The notes under the pieces are model-generated. The model was not told the origin of the DNA. It saw nothing but the letters and a program-made list of their open reading frames with translations, and did no database searches. Both the position numbers and the translations under genes were made by a program. Shown here piece after piece: positions 12,009-20,940 of a stretch of 30,864 nt of DNA. The DNA is from Apostichopus parvimensis (taxonomy: Eukaryota > Echinodermata > Holothuroidea > Aspidochirotida > Stichopodidae): assembly GCA_000934455.1 (NCBI GenBank), contig KN882713.1:6845-37708 (forward strand). The letters are read 5' to 3'. Every line of letters starts with the position of its first letter. Within the stretch, counting starts at the first letter, position 1.

Positions 12009-12030
12009 GTGTTGTATAAATGCAAATAAC
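12009..12030. repeat. Terminal-repeat copy inverted to 11787-11807
   Basis: GTGTTGTATAAATGCAAATA and two following bases are, with about two differences, the reverse complement of the right end of the palindrome at 11787-11807. The enclosed 11787-12030 segment (about 244 bp) would therefore have inverted terminal repeats of about 21 bp and MITE size. Confidence 0.6.
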
Positions 12031-12268
12031 AACCATTATTGTAAATTTTAAGGTCAGACCATGCAATTTGCATATTCTGGCCAGCCATCACCCACAGAAT
12101 CAAGGATCAAATGCTTTTTGAGGCAAATTTGATAATTGAAACGTATTCTCATTTTGACTAAATAAAGACTTTACGGGCATGTGACGGCACAAAATAATTT
12201 GTTTGTCAGTTTTCGAAATTTCAAAATTGGAAAATTTATCAATTTCATTTATATAATGATACACTTAC

Positions 12269-12371
12269 ATAATCATTAAACAATATGGTGTTATCATCAA
12301 TCACATCATTGCCTTGTTCATCCAGATCAGCATTTTCCTGAAAACTCATATAATGGCTGACAATGTATGTC
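12269..12371 (-). CDS. Internal exon of unidentified host gene (exon B)
   Basis: The 103-bp exon is preceded by a pyrimidine-rich acceptor (TTTTCTTTTACAG) and followed by a perfect donor GTAAGT. Its first base completes a codon begun by the AG at the end of the exon at 13220-13312, giving arginine. The following 34 codons are open and read TYIVSHYMSFQENADLD, then EQGNDVIDDNTILFNDY. The acidic, non-repetitive composition and the phase match argue for real coding sequence. I do not recognise the protein. The next exon downstream was not found. It could belong to a host gene in whose introns the surrounding elements sit, or less likely to an unrecognised transposon. Confidence 0.6.
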
Positions 12372-12817
12372 CTGTAAAAGAAAACAAACACATTAATTGC
12401 CACAAACACATTAAGCTAGGCAATGTAATACAATAGTGAGAAGAAAAACAACATACAGTACAATTATGCATATAGTGATCAAATGATATACATGACAATT
12501 GATACATGCTAATAATACAGCCAACTCACACCGACACATCAAGTAATCATTCAAAGTTGTAAATTTTGATTTATGCCAATTCTCACTCATTATATTCACG
12601 ACATGTACACTGAATACAATACAGATCATGTACTCAGTATATGGTTGATGTCATATACCAAGTATGACATCAAACTTGTCAGTATAAAGATAACAATCAT
12701 ATCAGAGAGTCACACACATACACATCAACCACACAAAATTGATAAATATCAATAAATAGGCATAAATAAATATCAAAAATCGAATATTTTTTACTTTTAA
12801 CAAAAAAAAATTCTTTT

Positions 12818-12890
12818 CCTGTAAAGCGCTTTAGAGCAATTTTTTAATTGAATAAGGCGCTATATAAATTTCGTGTAATAATAATAATAT
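12818..12890 (+). repeat. SINE/LINE 3'-tail fragment with (ATA)n
   Basis: The segment CTGTAAAGCGCTTTAGAGC, then AAGGCGCTATATAAAT and an ATAATAATAAT run, matches the well-known 3' end shared by many SINEs and their partner LINEs in fish and marine invertebrates (a conserved stem with AAGCGC/GCGCT and a short-repeat tail). Only the tail is present. It lies in the apparent intron between the two host exons. Confidence 0.7.
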
Positions 12891-13219
12891 TCAAACAATA
12901 AAGGCCAAATAGGCATTAACTACATGATTAATTAGGTGGCAAATAATTAATTAAATTATCAGTAACAACCCCAATGCAAAATGGTAGCATTCTTTGATAT
13001 CCATGGGTTGACAGGCATATGTATGCAGTAGTATAGTAGATGTTTAATGTGTAGTTGCTAGCAATTTCATGGGAAACATCTACTACTACTACTAGTAAAG
13101 ATTGCATCTTGCAGGTATGGATGCAATACTTATGTATTGCATATTCATCCCAATTTGCACCTGGTATAAACACTACACACAACGATAGAGTATGCAAAGA
13201 CTCCTCTCCAAGCACATAC

Positions 13220-13312
13220 CTCATAGTCACTCTCAGATTGGTGCTCTCCTGTCTTCCTTCAACAAACTTCTCGTTTGTTTCTGGGACCTGGATGTCTGCA
13301 TTTTGCAAATAC
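13220..13312 (-). CDS. Internal exon of unidentified host gene (exon A)
   Basis: A 93-bp open exon bounded by the acceptor TTTGCTGTAG and the donor AG/GTATGT. It begins with the third base of a codon and ends with two bases of the next, and reads YLQNADIQVPETNEKF followed by VEGRQESTNLRVTM. Its 3' phase fits the exon at 12371 exactly. The upstream exon should lie at higher coordinates and is not in 13312-13471, so the gypsy insertion beginning at 13472 may sit in that intron. I cannot identify the protein. Confidence 0.58.
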
Positions 13313-13471
13313 CTACAGCAAAGCAAGCATACAAACAAAACTTCTTATGGACTTGAAATACTATAAGTAAAATGCATCCATAGTTGTGAATTGTTTTAGC
13401 CATTAATAATTTTCCAATGTTAAGAAACCTTCTTCACATTTCACTGAAGGAATGAACTTCCTACTGTATAT

Positions 13472-14456
13472 TGTTACGCCATGGGTTGTTCGGGATGTGT
13501 GTACCCTGTATTTCGAACACGCCCAGGGCTGACTAAGAATATGTTTCCCCGATTTTTGTCTTCTTTTACCCGCGATATGTTGCTCATTCACTCACCATTC
13601 CACTTACTTTTGTTTTATTACGCAGGTCTCTCTCGCTCTCCCCGTCGTCTGCCATCACCATCATTCCAGGCATTCGCTCTTTTATTACACGAGTTGTTCT
13701 GTTTAGCGTTTATCTATTTTACTATCACTTGCTCTCTATACCTTGTTTAATTAAGACGGTGTTGTTTCTTATGTATTTTGTGTTTTGGAAGACTTAATTT
13801 ATTTTGTTGAGGTTCGGGCAGAGAACTGCATGGAAACCAGCGGTGAGCAGCACGGCTATTACAGTATAGTATTATTTTAAAGGCAAGGTTTATTTATTTT
13901 AGAGAGCGGGTCCGGGAGTGAGGGCTGACTACGGGGCGCCATTCCTTTTGTATTGTATAACTAATAATTTCCCGTCTGGGTTGGCTTCTTTGCATGTTAT
14001 AGACACCGGAGGTAGGGTCAAATTAGGGCTCTTTCCGGAGGTATTGCAGAAGTTAATCGGGGCGGGGCCACATTAGGCAGTATTGTTCAGTCTGCCGTTG
14101 GCGCCCCGTGTCGGGTATTCACTCTCGTGATTTTTAAGAGCCGTGCTGCCCACGCCCTGGTACGTAGTGTATTTGTTATTTATTTAAATTGAATCTCTGC
14201 CCGTTGTTTGCTTTTATTTGTGTAGGGCAGAAAGACACTGCCTTATTTTTGTCAAGTGTATGCTTTAAGTTAATTAATTAAATTGGGGAATGAGACCCAG
14301 TTCTCTTAAACTATATTCTTCTCTCTTTTTTGTGTATTGGTTCAAGCCCTGCTAGCATTAGTCTTCGCCTCCCCCTTTCCCCTGCCCTGACATCAGGTGG
14401 CCTCCAGCTGCCTGATTACCCACGCTACCGCTCGGCCGGGGTACAGGGGCGTTACA
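13472..14456 (+). repeat. 5' LTR of the gypsy element
   Basis: The 985-bp LTR begins TGTTACGCC and ends GGCGTTACA, an imperfect inverted repeat with the expected TG...CA ends. Its last 52 bp recur at 19426-19477 with one difference, which fixes the 3' boundary. The LTR would carry the promoter and polyadenylation signals, but I could not place these with confidence. Confidence 0.92.
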
Positions 14457-14461
14457 GAAAT

Positions 14462-14479
14462 TGGTGTCAGAAGTGGGAT
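14462..14479 (+). other. Primer-binding site, probably tRNA-Leu
   Basis: TGGTGTCAGAAGTGGGAT begins five bases after the LTR end. The TGG start matches a tRNA CCA end, and its reverse complement ends TTCTGACACCA, which fits the acceptor stem of leucine tRNAs starting GTCAG. The tRNA assignment is inferred from memory of tRNA-Leu acceptor stems. Confidence 0.75.
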
Positions 14480-14621
14480 CATTTTGCCACTCCACCCCCT
14501 TTTTCATGTTTGCTGGCAGGGCTTTGGAGCCCCATGGTAATTGTGAGTTATTTTTTGACAATTTAATATTATATCAAGTTTCTTTACCTTTAAGTAAGCC
14601 TGGATTCTGGAAGGAGGCAAG

Positions 14622-15587
14622 ATGGCTGCACGACGAGAGAGCGAGGGGGACTTTGTGGAGAGACTAATTATTGCCAAGATAGAGGCACTGGAGAGAAAAG
14701 ACGAGGTTTGTCAATTAAATCTTACCAGGGATAGGGATTGGTATTATAATGGGGGTACCTCGCCAGGCCGAGGGGCTTGTAGCTCAAATGCCTTTGGTGA
14801 CTCGTTCCGTAAACCTATTTTTATGCCAGATAGTTATGATGGGAAAAGAAAGTGGGATCATTACCTGACTCATTTTACAGTTTGTGCGGAGATTAATGGG
14901 TGGACGGAATTAGAAAAATCCAAATTCCTGGTAGCTAAGTTAACTGGGCACGCCCAGGAGGTATATATGGGACTATCATCCACAGACCAGGGTAGTTATG
15001 AGACCACTGTAAACGCACTTTATAAATTTTTTGCTTTAGTGGCCCTGACTAGCGCTAGAAGGGCAAAATTAAGATCTAGAGTACGAGCAGAGGGTGAGAC
15101 CTTACCTGGGTTGTGCTCTTCAATCCGTCGGGAAGTGATAGAGGCTTATCCCGGCCTTGATATGCGAGCACATGACGAGTTAGCTCTAGAGTCTTTCTTG
15201 GGTGCTTTACGTGACAGGGATGCTAGGATTGTTGTTCGAAGGGGTAGACCCAAGACAATAGAAGATGCTCTGCATCTTGCCCTTGAGGTGGAGGCTATTG
15301 ACCAGGCAGAGGGGGTGATGAAACCCCGACGTTCTGCCTATACTGTTTCGGCATCGTCGGATACGGTTGGCGGAATTGCTGAAAGATTGGATAGGCTGGA
15401 AGTACAATTGGGAAAAATTTTGGAGGACAATGCTAGGTTAAGTCAGTTTGTTCAGCAAGGTCCGCCAGCGCCACCCCCTTTGACTGGGTCTGGGCCTGGT
15501 CCCATGCAGTGTTGGATGTGTGGGCAGTAAGGTCACATTAGCCGGTACTGCCCATCTAAGCCAAGTAGACAGGGATCGGGAAACTAG
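14622..15587 (+). pseudogene. gag: gag of the gypsy element, one premature stop
   Basis: Gag would form the particle that packages element RNA. The ATG at 14622 opens a frame of about 321 codons ending at TAG 15585-15587. A capsid-like region with PDSYDGKRKWDHYLTHF (about residues 68-84) and FLGALRD is followed by a coiled stretch and a proline-rich linker. A CCHC zinc knuckle begins CWMCGQ near 15510 and continues GHISRYC near 15531. A TAA at 15528-15530 falls in the middle of the knuckle at the position of an ordinary residue, so this copy makes Gag truncated before the histidine. The rest of the frame is open, which points to one recent nonsense change. The pro frame lies -1 to gag and is entered through the signal at 15578-15620. 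Confidence 0.88.
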
Positions 15588-15620
15588 AGTCAGTCGGGGA
15601 TGAGGGGTGCCCCTCGACTG
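15578..15620 (+). promoter_or_regulatory. -1 ribosomal frameshift signal at gag-pro
   Basis: The heptamer GGGAAAC (15578-15584) has the X XXY YYZ layout in the gag frame (tcG GGA AAC). The gag stop TAG follows at once, then a total spacer of six bases, then a stem pairing 15591-15599 with 15612-15620 (nine pairs including one G-U, 12-base loop). After a one-base backward slip the frame runs open into the protease. Slippery site, spacing and stem together match the classical arrangement known from retroviruses and LTR elements. Confidence 0.78.
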
Positions 15621-15838
15621 AGCGAATTGAAGCCCTGCAACGTTATGGAAATGGGGAGGTCAAGTCAGGGGGAGCTTTGTGTGCAAATATATGTGTCTCT
15701 AATACCGAGATTCCTTTTTTAGTAGATACTGGCGCTGGTACTACCATTACCGTTCAGACATGGGAGCGTATTTGCTCTGCAGGTAATTTGGCTCCACTTA
15801 CTGAGACGGGAGCCAGTTTTGCCGGTGTTGATGGTAGG

Positions 15839-16565
15839 TGTTATGGGCATGCTTTACCTCTTGCATATTCACGACTACATTTACTGATGACGTCATCTCT
15901 ACGTCATCGCCCTCGTAGCAGTCCACGCTAGTACCGCGTCCTGATACCAGTGAGAGGTCTATACACCGTTGTTGGGGAATCATCGCCTCTCACCCCGTTC
16001 CAATAGCACGGTTCTTTATTGTTTTGCCGTAACACTGCGTTACCAGTCTTATTCATATCCTTACTACATTCTGTTCTGACTGAAGGATCTTCAAGTCTTT
16101 AGTGACTTTCTTTTATATAATTATCTTCACTTCTACTACGGAATGGACTTTCCCTTTTCTATACCATATCCAGTGAATTGAAGCGGATCCCTGTTTACCT
16201 ATTACAACTGCCCTTGAATGAACTTTAATCATTTATTAATTCCGCGCCGCGCCTTTTGACGAAGTATACCCTCTATCGCTGATCATCGCAAAGGCCCAGC
16301 TCCACCACACCATCGAGTTCATCGACTTAAGAACCAGTCTTTAATAGATAAGTTATTTCTTTCTATCTGGCGCCTTAAGTTAACCGTATCTTTGTTATGA
16401 CTTATTTGTACCCTTTATCTTTATTATCCATATTATTTGTAGAATATAGAAATATTACTATTCAAAATACCATTCGATACCTCGTCCATCTTTTCTTTTA
16501 TGCGTTAACACCCTTGGAAACTCTTTCTGCCGGATACGAATTCTTTACATGTCGTTTCCGTAACA
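15839..16565 (+). mobile_element. Solo LTR nested in the gypsy protease
   Basis: A 727-bp block starts TGTTATGG and ends CCGTAACA, an imperfect terminal inverted repeat with TG...CA ends. It is flanked on both sides by GTAGG (15834-15838 and 16566-16570). Without the block and one GTAGG the protease reading frame is continuous, so the limits are exact. It contains no coding sequence I can identify. This is what remains when the two LTRs of a second, different LTR retrotransposon recombine and lose the interior. It shows no obvious similarity to the host element's own LTR beyond the ends. Orientation is uncertain. Confidence 0.87.
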
Positions 16566-17648
16566 GTAGGCCACTCCAAGTAAAAGGTAAATGTAACTTA
16601 ACCTTCAAATTTCACACCCTGAAGATTCCAGTGCAAGTCCTAGTTGCCAGTATCACTGCCCCTGGTTTACTTGGAATTGACTTTTTAAGAGAACATGGAT
16701 GTTAGATACAATTGGGAGGTGAACCCCTATTGTTTGTTGGTAGGACCCGCTTAGCTGTTCCCCTTTGTGAGACTCCGCTGGATCAGCCAATTAGGGTAGC
16801 ACTGGTTGACACAGTCTTTATCCCTGCAGAGAGCGAGATTATGGTATCAGGGGTGTTAGAATTGAAATATGGAGTGCCCCTGGGGAAGCTGAAAGGGCCT
16901 CTTCTACTGGAAACTAAACCCGGAGTGCCTGAAAGCCGCAATGTTATGGTTGGACGTGCTTTAGTTGATACTTCTAGAAGGACTGTCCCTATTAGACTAT
17001 TTAATGGTACTTCGAATCCTGTAACATTGTACAAAGGTACCCATGTAGGCATAGTTTCCCCCATTGCCAACGTCGTGGAGGTAGAGGAGGTAGAAAACCA
17101 TGATACCAGTGGGTTACAGGCCGAGATGGAAGCTTTGCTCCATCGAAGTGGGGAGGGTTTACCCGATTGTGAGCGTGTTCTTTTGAGGCAGTTTTTGCAG
17201 GATAACCGTAGTGTGTTCTCTTGCGAAGGTGACCCCTTGGGGAGGACTGGGTTGGTTAAGCATTACATTGATACGGGGAATGCAACCCCAATCCGACAGC
17301 TCCCTAGGAGACTGCCCTTTCATAAACGGGTAGAAGCACAGGCCGAAGTGAATGAGATGTTGAAGCAAGGCGTCATTTCTCCTTCTAAGAGTGCGTGGTC
17401 CTCCCCATTGGTACTAGTGAAAAAGAAAGATGGCTCTTTGCGGTTTTGGATAGACTATCGTAGGTTATATGACGTTACTAATAAAGACGCCTTTCCATTG
17501 CCTTCTCCATGGGTAGTGGTCTTTATGAGTTTAATGTGTTACCTTTTGGATTGTGCAACGCCCCTGCCACTTTTCAGAGGTTAATGGAGCAGGTACTACG
17601 TGGGTTAATTGGCAAATATGTCTAATATATATCGATGATATCATAATA

Positions 17649-18034
17649 ATTATAATTTATAATTTTAGGTTTACAGTCTTGTTCAGGGCCAAGGCCCTCT
17701 CACACGACTTTACAACTTAACCCTGGTCATTGGTAACTTGTCACACCTACACACCAAAGTGTGCACAATTCAATCAATCTCTCCTGGGGCACCACAGTGC
17801 ACCACAACCACATGTCCCCCGGGGTACTTCCCATAGGGTGCAGCCACAAACCGGCGCAAACAACTATATTTACAAGTTACCTCGCAAGTACCCATTTATA
17901 CACCTGGGTGAAGAGAGGCAATGGAGATAAAGCGCCTTGCCCAAGGACACAACATAATGATCTGGCCAGGGCTCGAACCTGTAATCCTTAAATCACAAGT
18001 CCACTGCCTTAACCACTTGACCACAACGCCCTCA
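17649..18034 (-). mobile_element. tRNA-derived SINE nested in the RT
   Basis: A 386-bp minus-strand SINE flanked by CATAATA (17642-17648 and 18035-18041). Read downward from 18034 it begins GAGGGCGTTGTGGTCAAGTG, with an RNA polymerase III A box (TGGTCAAGTGG, 18013-18023) and B box (GGTTCGAGCCC, 17969-17979) in tRNA spacing. Next comes a block with GTCCTTGGGCAAGGCGC that resembles central domains of widespread animal SINEs. It ends in an AT-rich tail of TTATAATTAT type. Removing it and one target copy restores the RT reading frame behind YIDD. I am not sure which SINE superfamily it belongs to. Confidence 0.9.
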
Positions 18035-19425
18035 CATAATATATGCCCCCACCATAGAGGAGCATTTAGTACGCTTAGGAGAAGTTTTTGACCGATTAAG
18101 GGGGGCAGGTTTGAAGCTTAAGCCTTCCAAGTGTGAGTTGCTCAAAAAGGAAGTCAAGTATTTAGGTCACATTGTCTCTGATCACGGGGGTAGGTACCGA
18201 TCCCAGTAAGATTGAAGCAATCACGGATTGGCCCCTCCCACAACTCTGAAGCAACTAAGAGGATTTCTGGGACTGTGTTCCTATTACAGGAAATTTATTA
18301 GGAACTTTGCAGAAATTGCCAGTCCCCTACATGCACTAACAAAGAAAGGCCAAAGGTTTCTGTGGTCTGAGGTGTGTGAAGAACGATTTCAGACTCTGAA
18401 ATCTAAACTGACGACAGCTCCCGCATTAGCCTACCCAAATTTTAGTCAGATGTTTATTCTTACGGCAATAGGGGCTGTGTTGTCTCAGACGATTAGGGGT
18501 GAAGAACATCCTGTGGCCTATGCCAGTCGTACTCCTAGCAGTAGTGAAAAGAAGTATTCTGTAACACGTAGAGAGCTTCTTGCTGTTGTAACGTTTATTA
18601 AGAATTTCCGCCCCTACCTTTATGGCAGGAGATTTTTGTTACGCACGGATCATGGCTCCCTCCGTTGGTTGTATAACTTTAAATCCCCCGAGGGTCAGGT
18701 AGCTAGGTGGCTGGAAGTGCTGGGCACCTATGATTTTCAGAAAGAAACTAGGCCTGGCAGAGTGGATGCCAATGCAGACGCTTTGTCGAGAAGTGATCCC
18801 CCCATGGTGCATTCGAGAGCATTGCATGCCGACCCTCCGATAGAGCCCCCAGGATTATGTAACATAGTTACGGCGGACTCTAATTGGGTTGAGAGCTGTA
18901 CCAAGGAGCAGCTCAGGGAGTACCAACTAAAGGATGGTAATATTGGGCCAGTGTTGAATTGGAAGGAGAGTGGTTCTCGTCCTGCCTGGGAGCAGATTAG
19001 TGGGTTAGATAGGGCGACAAAAGCTTATTGGGGCCAATGGGACCTGTTAAGCATTAAGGATGGTGTATTGTATAGACGTTGGGTGTCAAATACCGGTGCC
19101 CATGATAGGGATGTAAAAGTGATGCCTCAGGTCCTGAGAGTAGATGTATTGTACGAGTTACATAATTCTCCAACCGGGGGTCACTTAGGCCAAAAGAAGA
19201 CAAGGGGAAAAGTCCTAGCCAGATGCTACTGGTTTGGTATGAAAAGAGATGTTGAAAATTGGTGTCGAAAATGTGAGCTCTGTGCCCGTCGGAAGCCTCC
19301 CAACCCCCAATCGAGGGCGCAGATGAAAGTTGTTAAAATAGGCGAGCCTCTCCAAAGGGTGGCCATAGATGTTTTGGGCCCCCTTCCAGAGACTTATAAT
19401 GGCAATAAATATATAGTTGTAATTG

Positions 19426-19477
19426 CAGCTGCCTGATTACCCACGCTACCGCTCGGCCGGGGTACAGGGGCATTACA
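19426..19477 (+). repeat. Remnant 3' LTR (last 52 bp)
   Basis: It repeats the last 52 bp of the 5' LTR (14405-14456) with one G to A change. It joins directly to integrase coding sequence at a GCAGCT that is also found in the LTR, so the deletion may have used that short shared sequence. The following ATAT matches the bases before the 5' LTR. Confidence 0.9.
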
Positions 19478-20157
19478 ATATGAAGGGAGCTGGTGGGGTC
19501 CGGTATTCATCATCAACACCACACCAATCTGGATTGACTTGTTGTGGGATGAAACTAGTGCCATTCCACCATACTTTCCGCCATTAGGTTTCGAGCCTTT
19601 CCACCATGGGGGAAAGGCTCGAAACCTATGGCATGGGGTTTTCAAACAAATTTCGAAGTCTGGCACACAAAAGTAGTTTATTAGTGTAATCAATTATTTT
19701 TAAATCTCACAAAGAGTAAAACATGGGATATATTTTGTCCCTTACTCGGACAAACAGGGTTTCAAAGGATTTTCTATTGCGGAAAGTATCAATGCAGAAT
19801 GGCACTGCCCCCTTGTGGAATTCTTTATGATAATGGGTGTGTGAATCTGTGTGTGACAACAAATAAGCTATAACCTTACAGTACAGGTCATTTAATTAAG
19901 ACGATAGAGTTTCTAAAAACCAAATAAGGATATGGGACCGTGCTTCTCCGCTATAAGTAAGACAGTGGTTCCACATGTGCATACAAAATAAAGGAAGCTG
20001 TTTTGTGCCTCACTTAAAAATTTAAAAATGAAAAGAAAACAGGATTCGAGACAATAGCCAGATAGCAGCAACAGTCATTGGAATTAAAAACTCATTTCTT
20101 TTAACCAGTGAAAATCAAGGAACTGAGTGCTACAAATGGAGGGGTATTCTCACTGAC
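19478..20157. other. Non-coding stretch with one strong hairpin
   Basis: No gene is supported. An inverted repeat pairs 19580-19602 with 19611-19632 (22 pairs with one bulged T, 8-base loop) and contains TTTCGAGCCTTTCC. The rest is AT-rich. I searched it for the next exon of the RAG1-N-like gene and did not find one. Confidence 0.6.
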
Positions 20158-20359
20158 CTGATCTAATGGTATTTCAAACAAGGGTTCCTCGATGACATTA
20201 TTGAAGTGCTGCATTCGGTTTGGTCTAGCTCCATCCTCCCCATAGAGGTTTAAGTCATCCGCAAGTGATGACAAGGAACGTGCCTTGGGTTTTTCATAGG
20301 ACCTGGCGATAACTTCACTTTGTCTTTAGTGATGTCACACCACAGACTGCAATGCCTTC
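20158..20359 (-). pseudogene. Core exon: RHCSLWC to PLDQ
   Basis: The exon follows the acceptor GACTTGCAG and reads RHCSLWCDITKDK, then in a shifted frame RSLSSLADDL and HFNNVIEEPLFEIPLDQ, up to a donor CAG/GTCAGT at 20158-20157. The C..WC pair completes a zinc-type motif begun by GASG in the previous exon. The NNVI.EP.F.IPLDQ block is a signature I associate with a family of anonymous transposase-like proteins in cnidarians, lancelets and echinoderms. One frameshift lies near 20300. The next block normally following PLDQ is not found downstream. Confidence 0.6.
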
Positions 20360-20460
20360 CTGCAAGTCAAAGACAATTGAAGACTCCAGTAAGATTTCTG
20401 AATGGGCGCTAAAAGACAAACCTTCGCATGGGATGGTCTGAAAGAAAAATTTCAGCTTAC

Positions 20461-20537
20461 CACTTGCTCCCGCTAGACCATACGTTCTGCAGAGGAACTC
20501 ATAATCACCAAAGACAAAGAGTCGGATTTTCTTGTTT
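20461..20537 (-). pseudogene. Core exon: GDYEFLC...GASG
   Basis: A 77-bp exon bounded by acceptor TTTTCAG and donor GTAAGC. It reads NKKIRLFVFGDYEFLC and then RTYGLAGASG. With the exons on both sides it gives, in phase, W-R-N-K-K-I-R at one junction and G-A-S-G-R-H-C at the other. This exact joining is the strongest evidence that the splice sites were real. Introns of 122 bp (20538-20659) and 101 bp (20360-20460) separate it from its neighbours. No lesion is seen in this exon. Confidence 0.68.
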
Positions 20538-20659
20538 CTGAAAATGAATACAAATTGGAACAAGGTTTGATGGATTTTATAATCATACAATTGGTTAGCA
20601 TCAGTATGCAGTTTGTGTTTTTGTTGAGATAATGTCATACGGTAGTTATATACTCTTAC

Positions 20660-20940
20660 CTCCAAGATGACACCTGCAGTTCATTGACTTGTTCCTTAAA
20701 TACTTGAAGGCTATTTTCATATTTTGAACTGTGTCGATTGCTGGAAATTAGGCACAGAACACAACAGTGTTTCTTGGTGCATTGGATTACTGATGTTGGC
20801 GACCTGAAACATTTCCTTGAATGTGGCACCGCCTTTATCACCAATTTTTATCCAGATTTCTTCTTCTGGAATTGTGTCATGCCAGGTGGGCAAACAGAAG
20901 AAATGGTTTTCCTCAGCATTGGTTGAAATTGTTTAAGCCA
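20660..20940 (-). pseudogene. Core exon: IWIKIGDKGG block, frameshifted
   Basis: Reads HDTIPEEEIWIKIGDKGGAT and then FKEMFQVANISNP. A shift leads to a second frame with NSLQVFKEQVNELQVSSW, ending at donor AG/GTAAGA (20660/20659). The W.KIG.DKGG block followed by F...V.N..NP is part of the same anonymous core family as the next two exons. One residue of the usual GGDKGG is missing. The 5' splice boundary near 20940 is not certain. Confidence 0.55.

Larger units (their letters stand above)
15588..19430 (+). pseudogene. pol: pro-pol of the gypsy element, multiply disrupted
   Basis: The polyprotein would process Gag, copy element RNA and integrate the DNA. Visible in order: protease with active site LVDTGAGTT (about 15718-15744), interrupted by a solo LTR and resuming at RPLQVKGK (from 16568); LLGIDFLREHG, then a TAG at 16703; and RT N-terminal blocks WSSPLVLVKKKDGSLRF and IDYRR (about 17398-17460). 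A deletion near 17505-17517 removes the first catalytic aspartate region. Then come [16 protein letters not shown] in a shifted frame, YIDD (about 17627-17638), a SINE insertion, the RT connection with single-base shifts near 18186 and 18231, and RNase H with YASRTPSSSEKKYS. RNase H has lost its first catalytic residues (the segment reads FILTAIGAVLSQ, about 18453). The integrase has an intact HHCC zinc finger (about 19150-19290) and first catalytic Asp in AIDVLGPLP, then breaks off. It cannot be functional. Confidence 0.92.
13472..19477 (+). mobile_element. Ty3/gypsy LTR retrotransposon, nested and decayed
   Basis: The element runs 5' LTR, primer-binding site, gag, protease, RT, RNase H, integrase start and a remnant 3' LTR. 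The gene order PR-RT-RH-IN identifies the Ty3/gypsy group. Both outer ends are flanked by ATAT (13468-13471 and 19478-19481), consistent with a 4-bp target duplication. The 3' part is lost by an internal deletion running from the early integrase into the last 52 bp of the 3' LTR. Two later elements, a solo LTR and a SINE, are inserted in it. The shared 52 bp of the two LTRs differ at one CpG-type site, which gives only a rough hint of age. Confidence 0.93.

Noticed and set aside
15528..15530. TAA in the gag zinc knuckle as a programmed readthrough site
   Set aside because: It splits a CCHC motif at an ordinary residue, and the gag frame has its own stop at 15585 with a proper -1 frameshift signal before it. 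A simple nonsense change explains it better.
17969..18023. A tRNA gene on the minus strand
   Set aside because: A and B boxes are present but the clover-leaf and anticodon arm are degraded, and the sequence continues into a SINE body with target duplications.
20437..20460. A 23-base micro-intron from GTAAGC to the nearer TTTCAG
   Set aside because: The farther acceptor at 20360 gives G-A-S-G-R-H-C-S-L-W-C in phase and a normal intron length; the nearer one does not.
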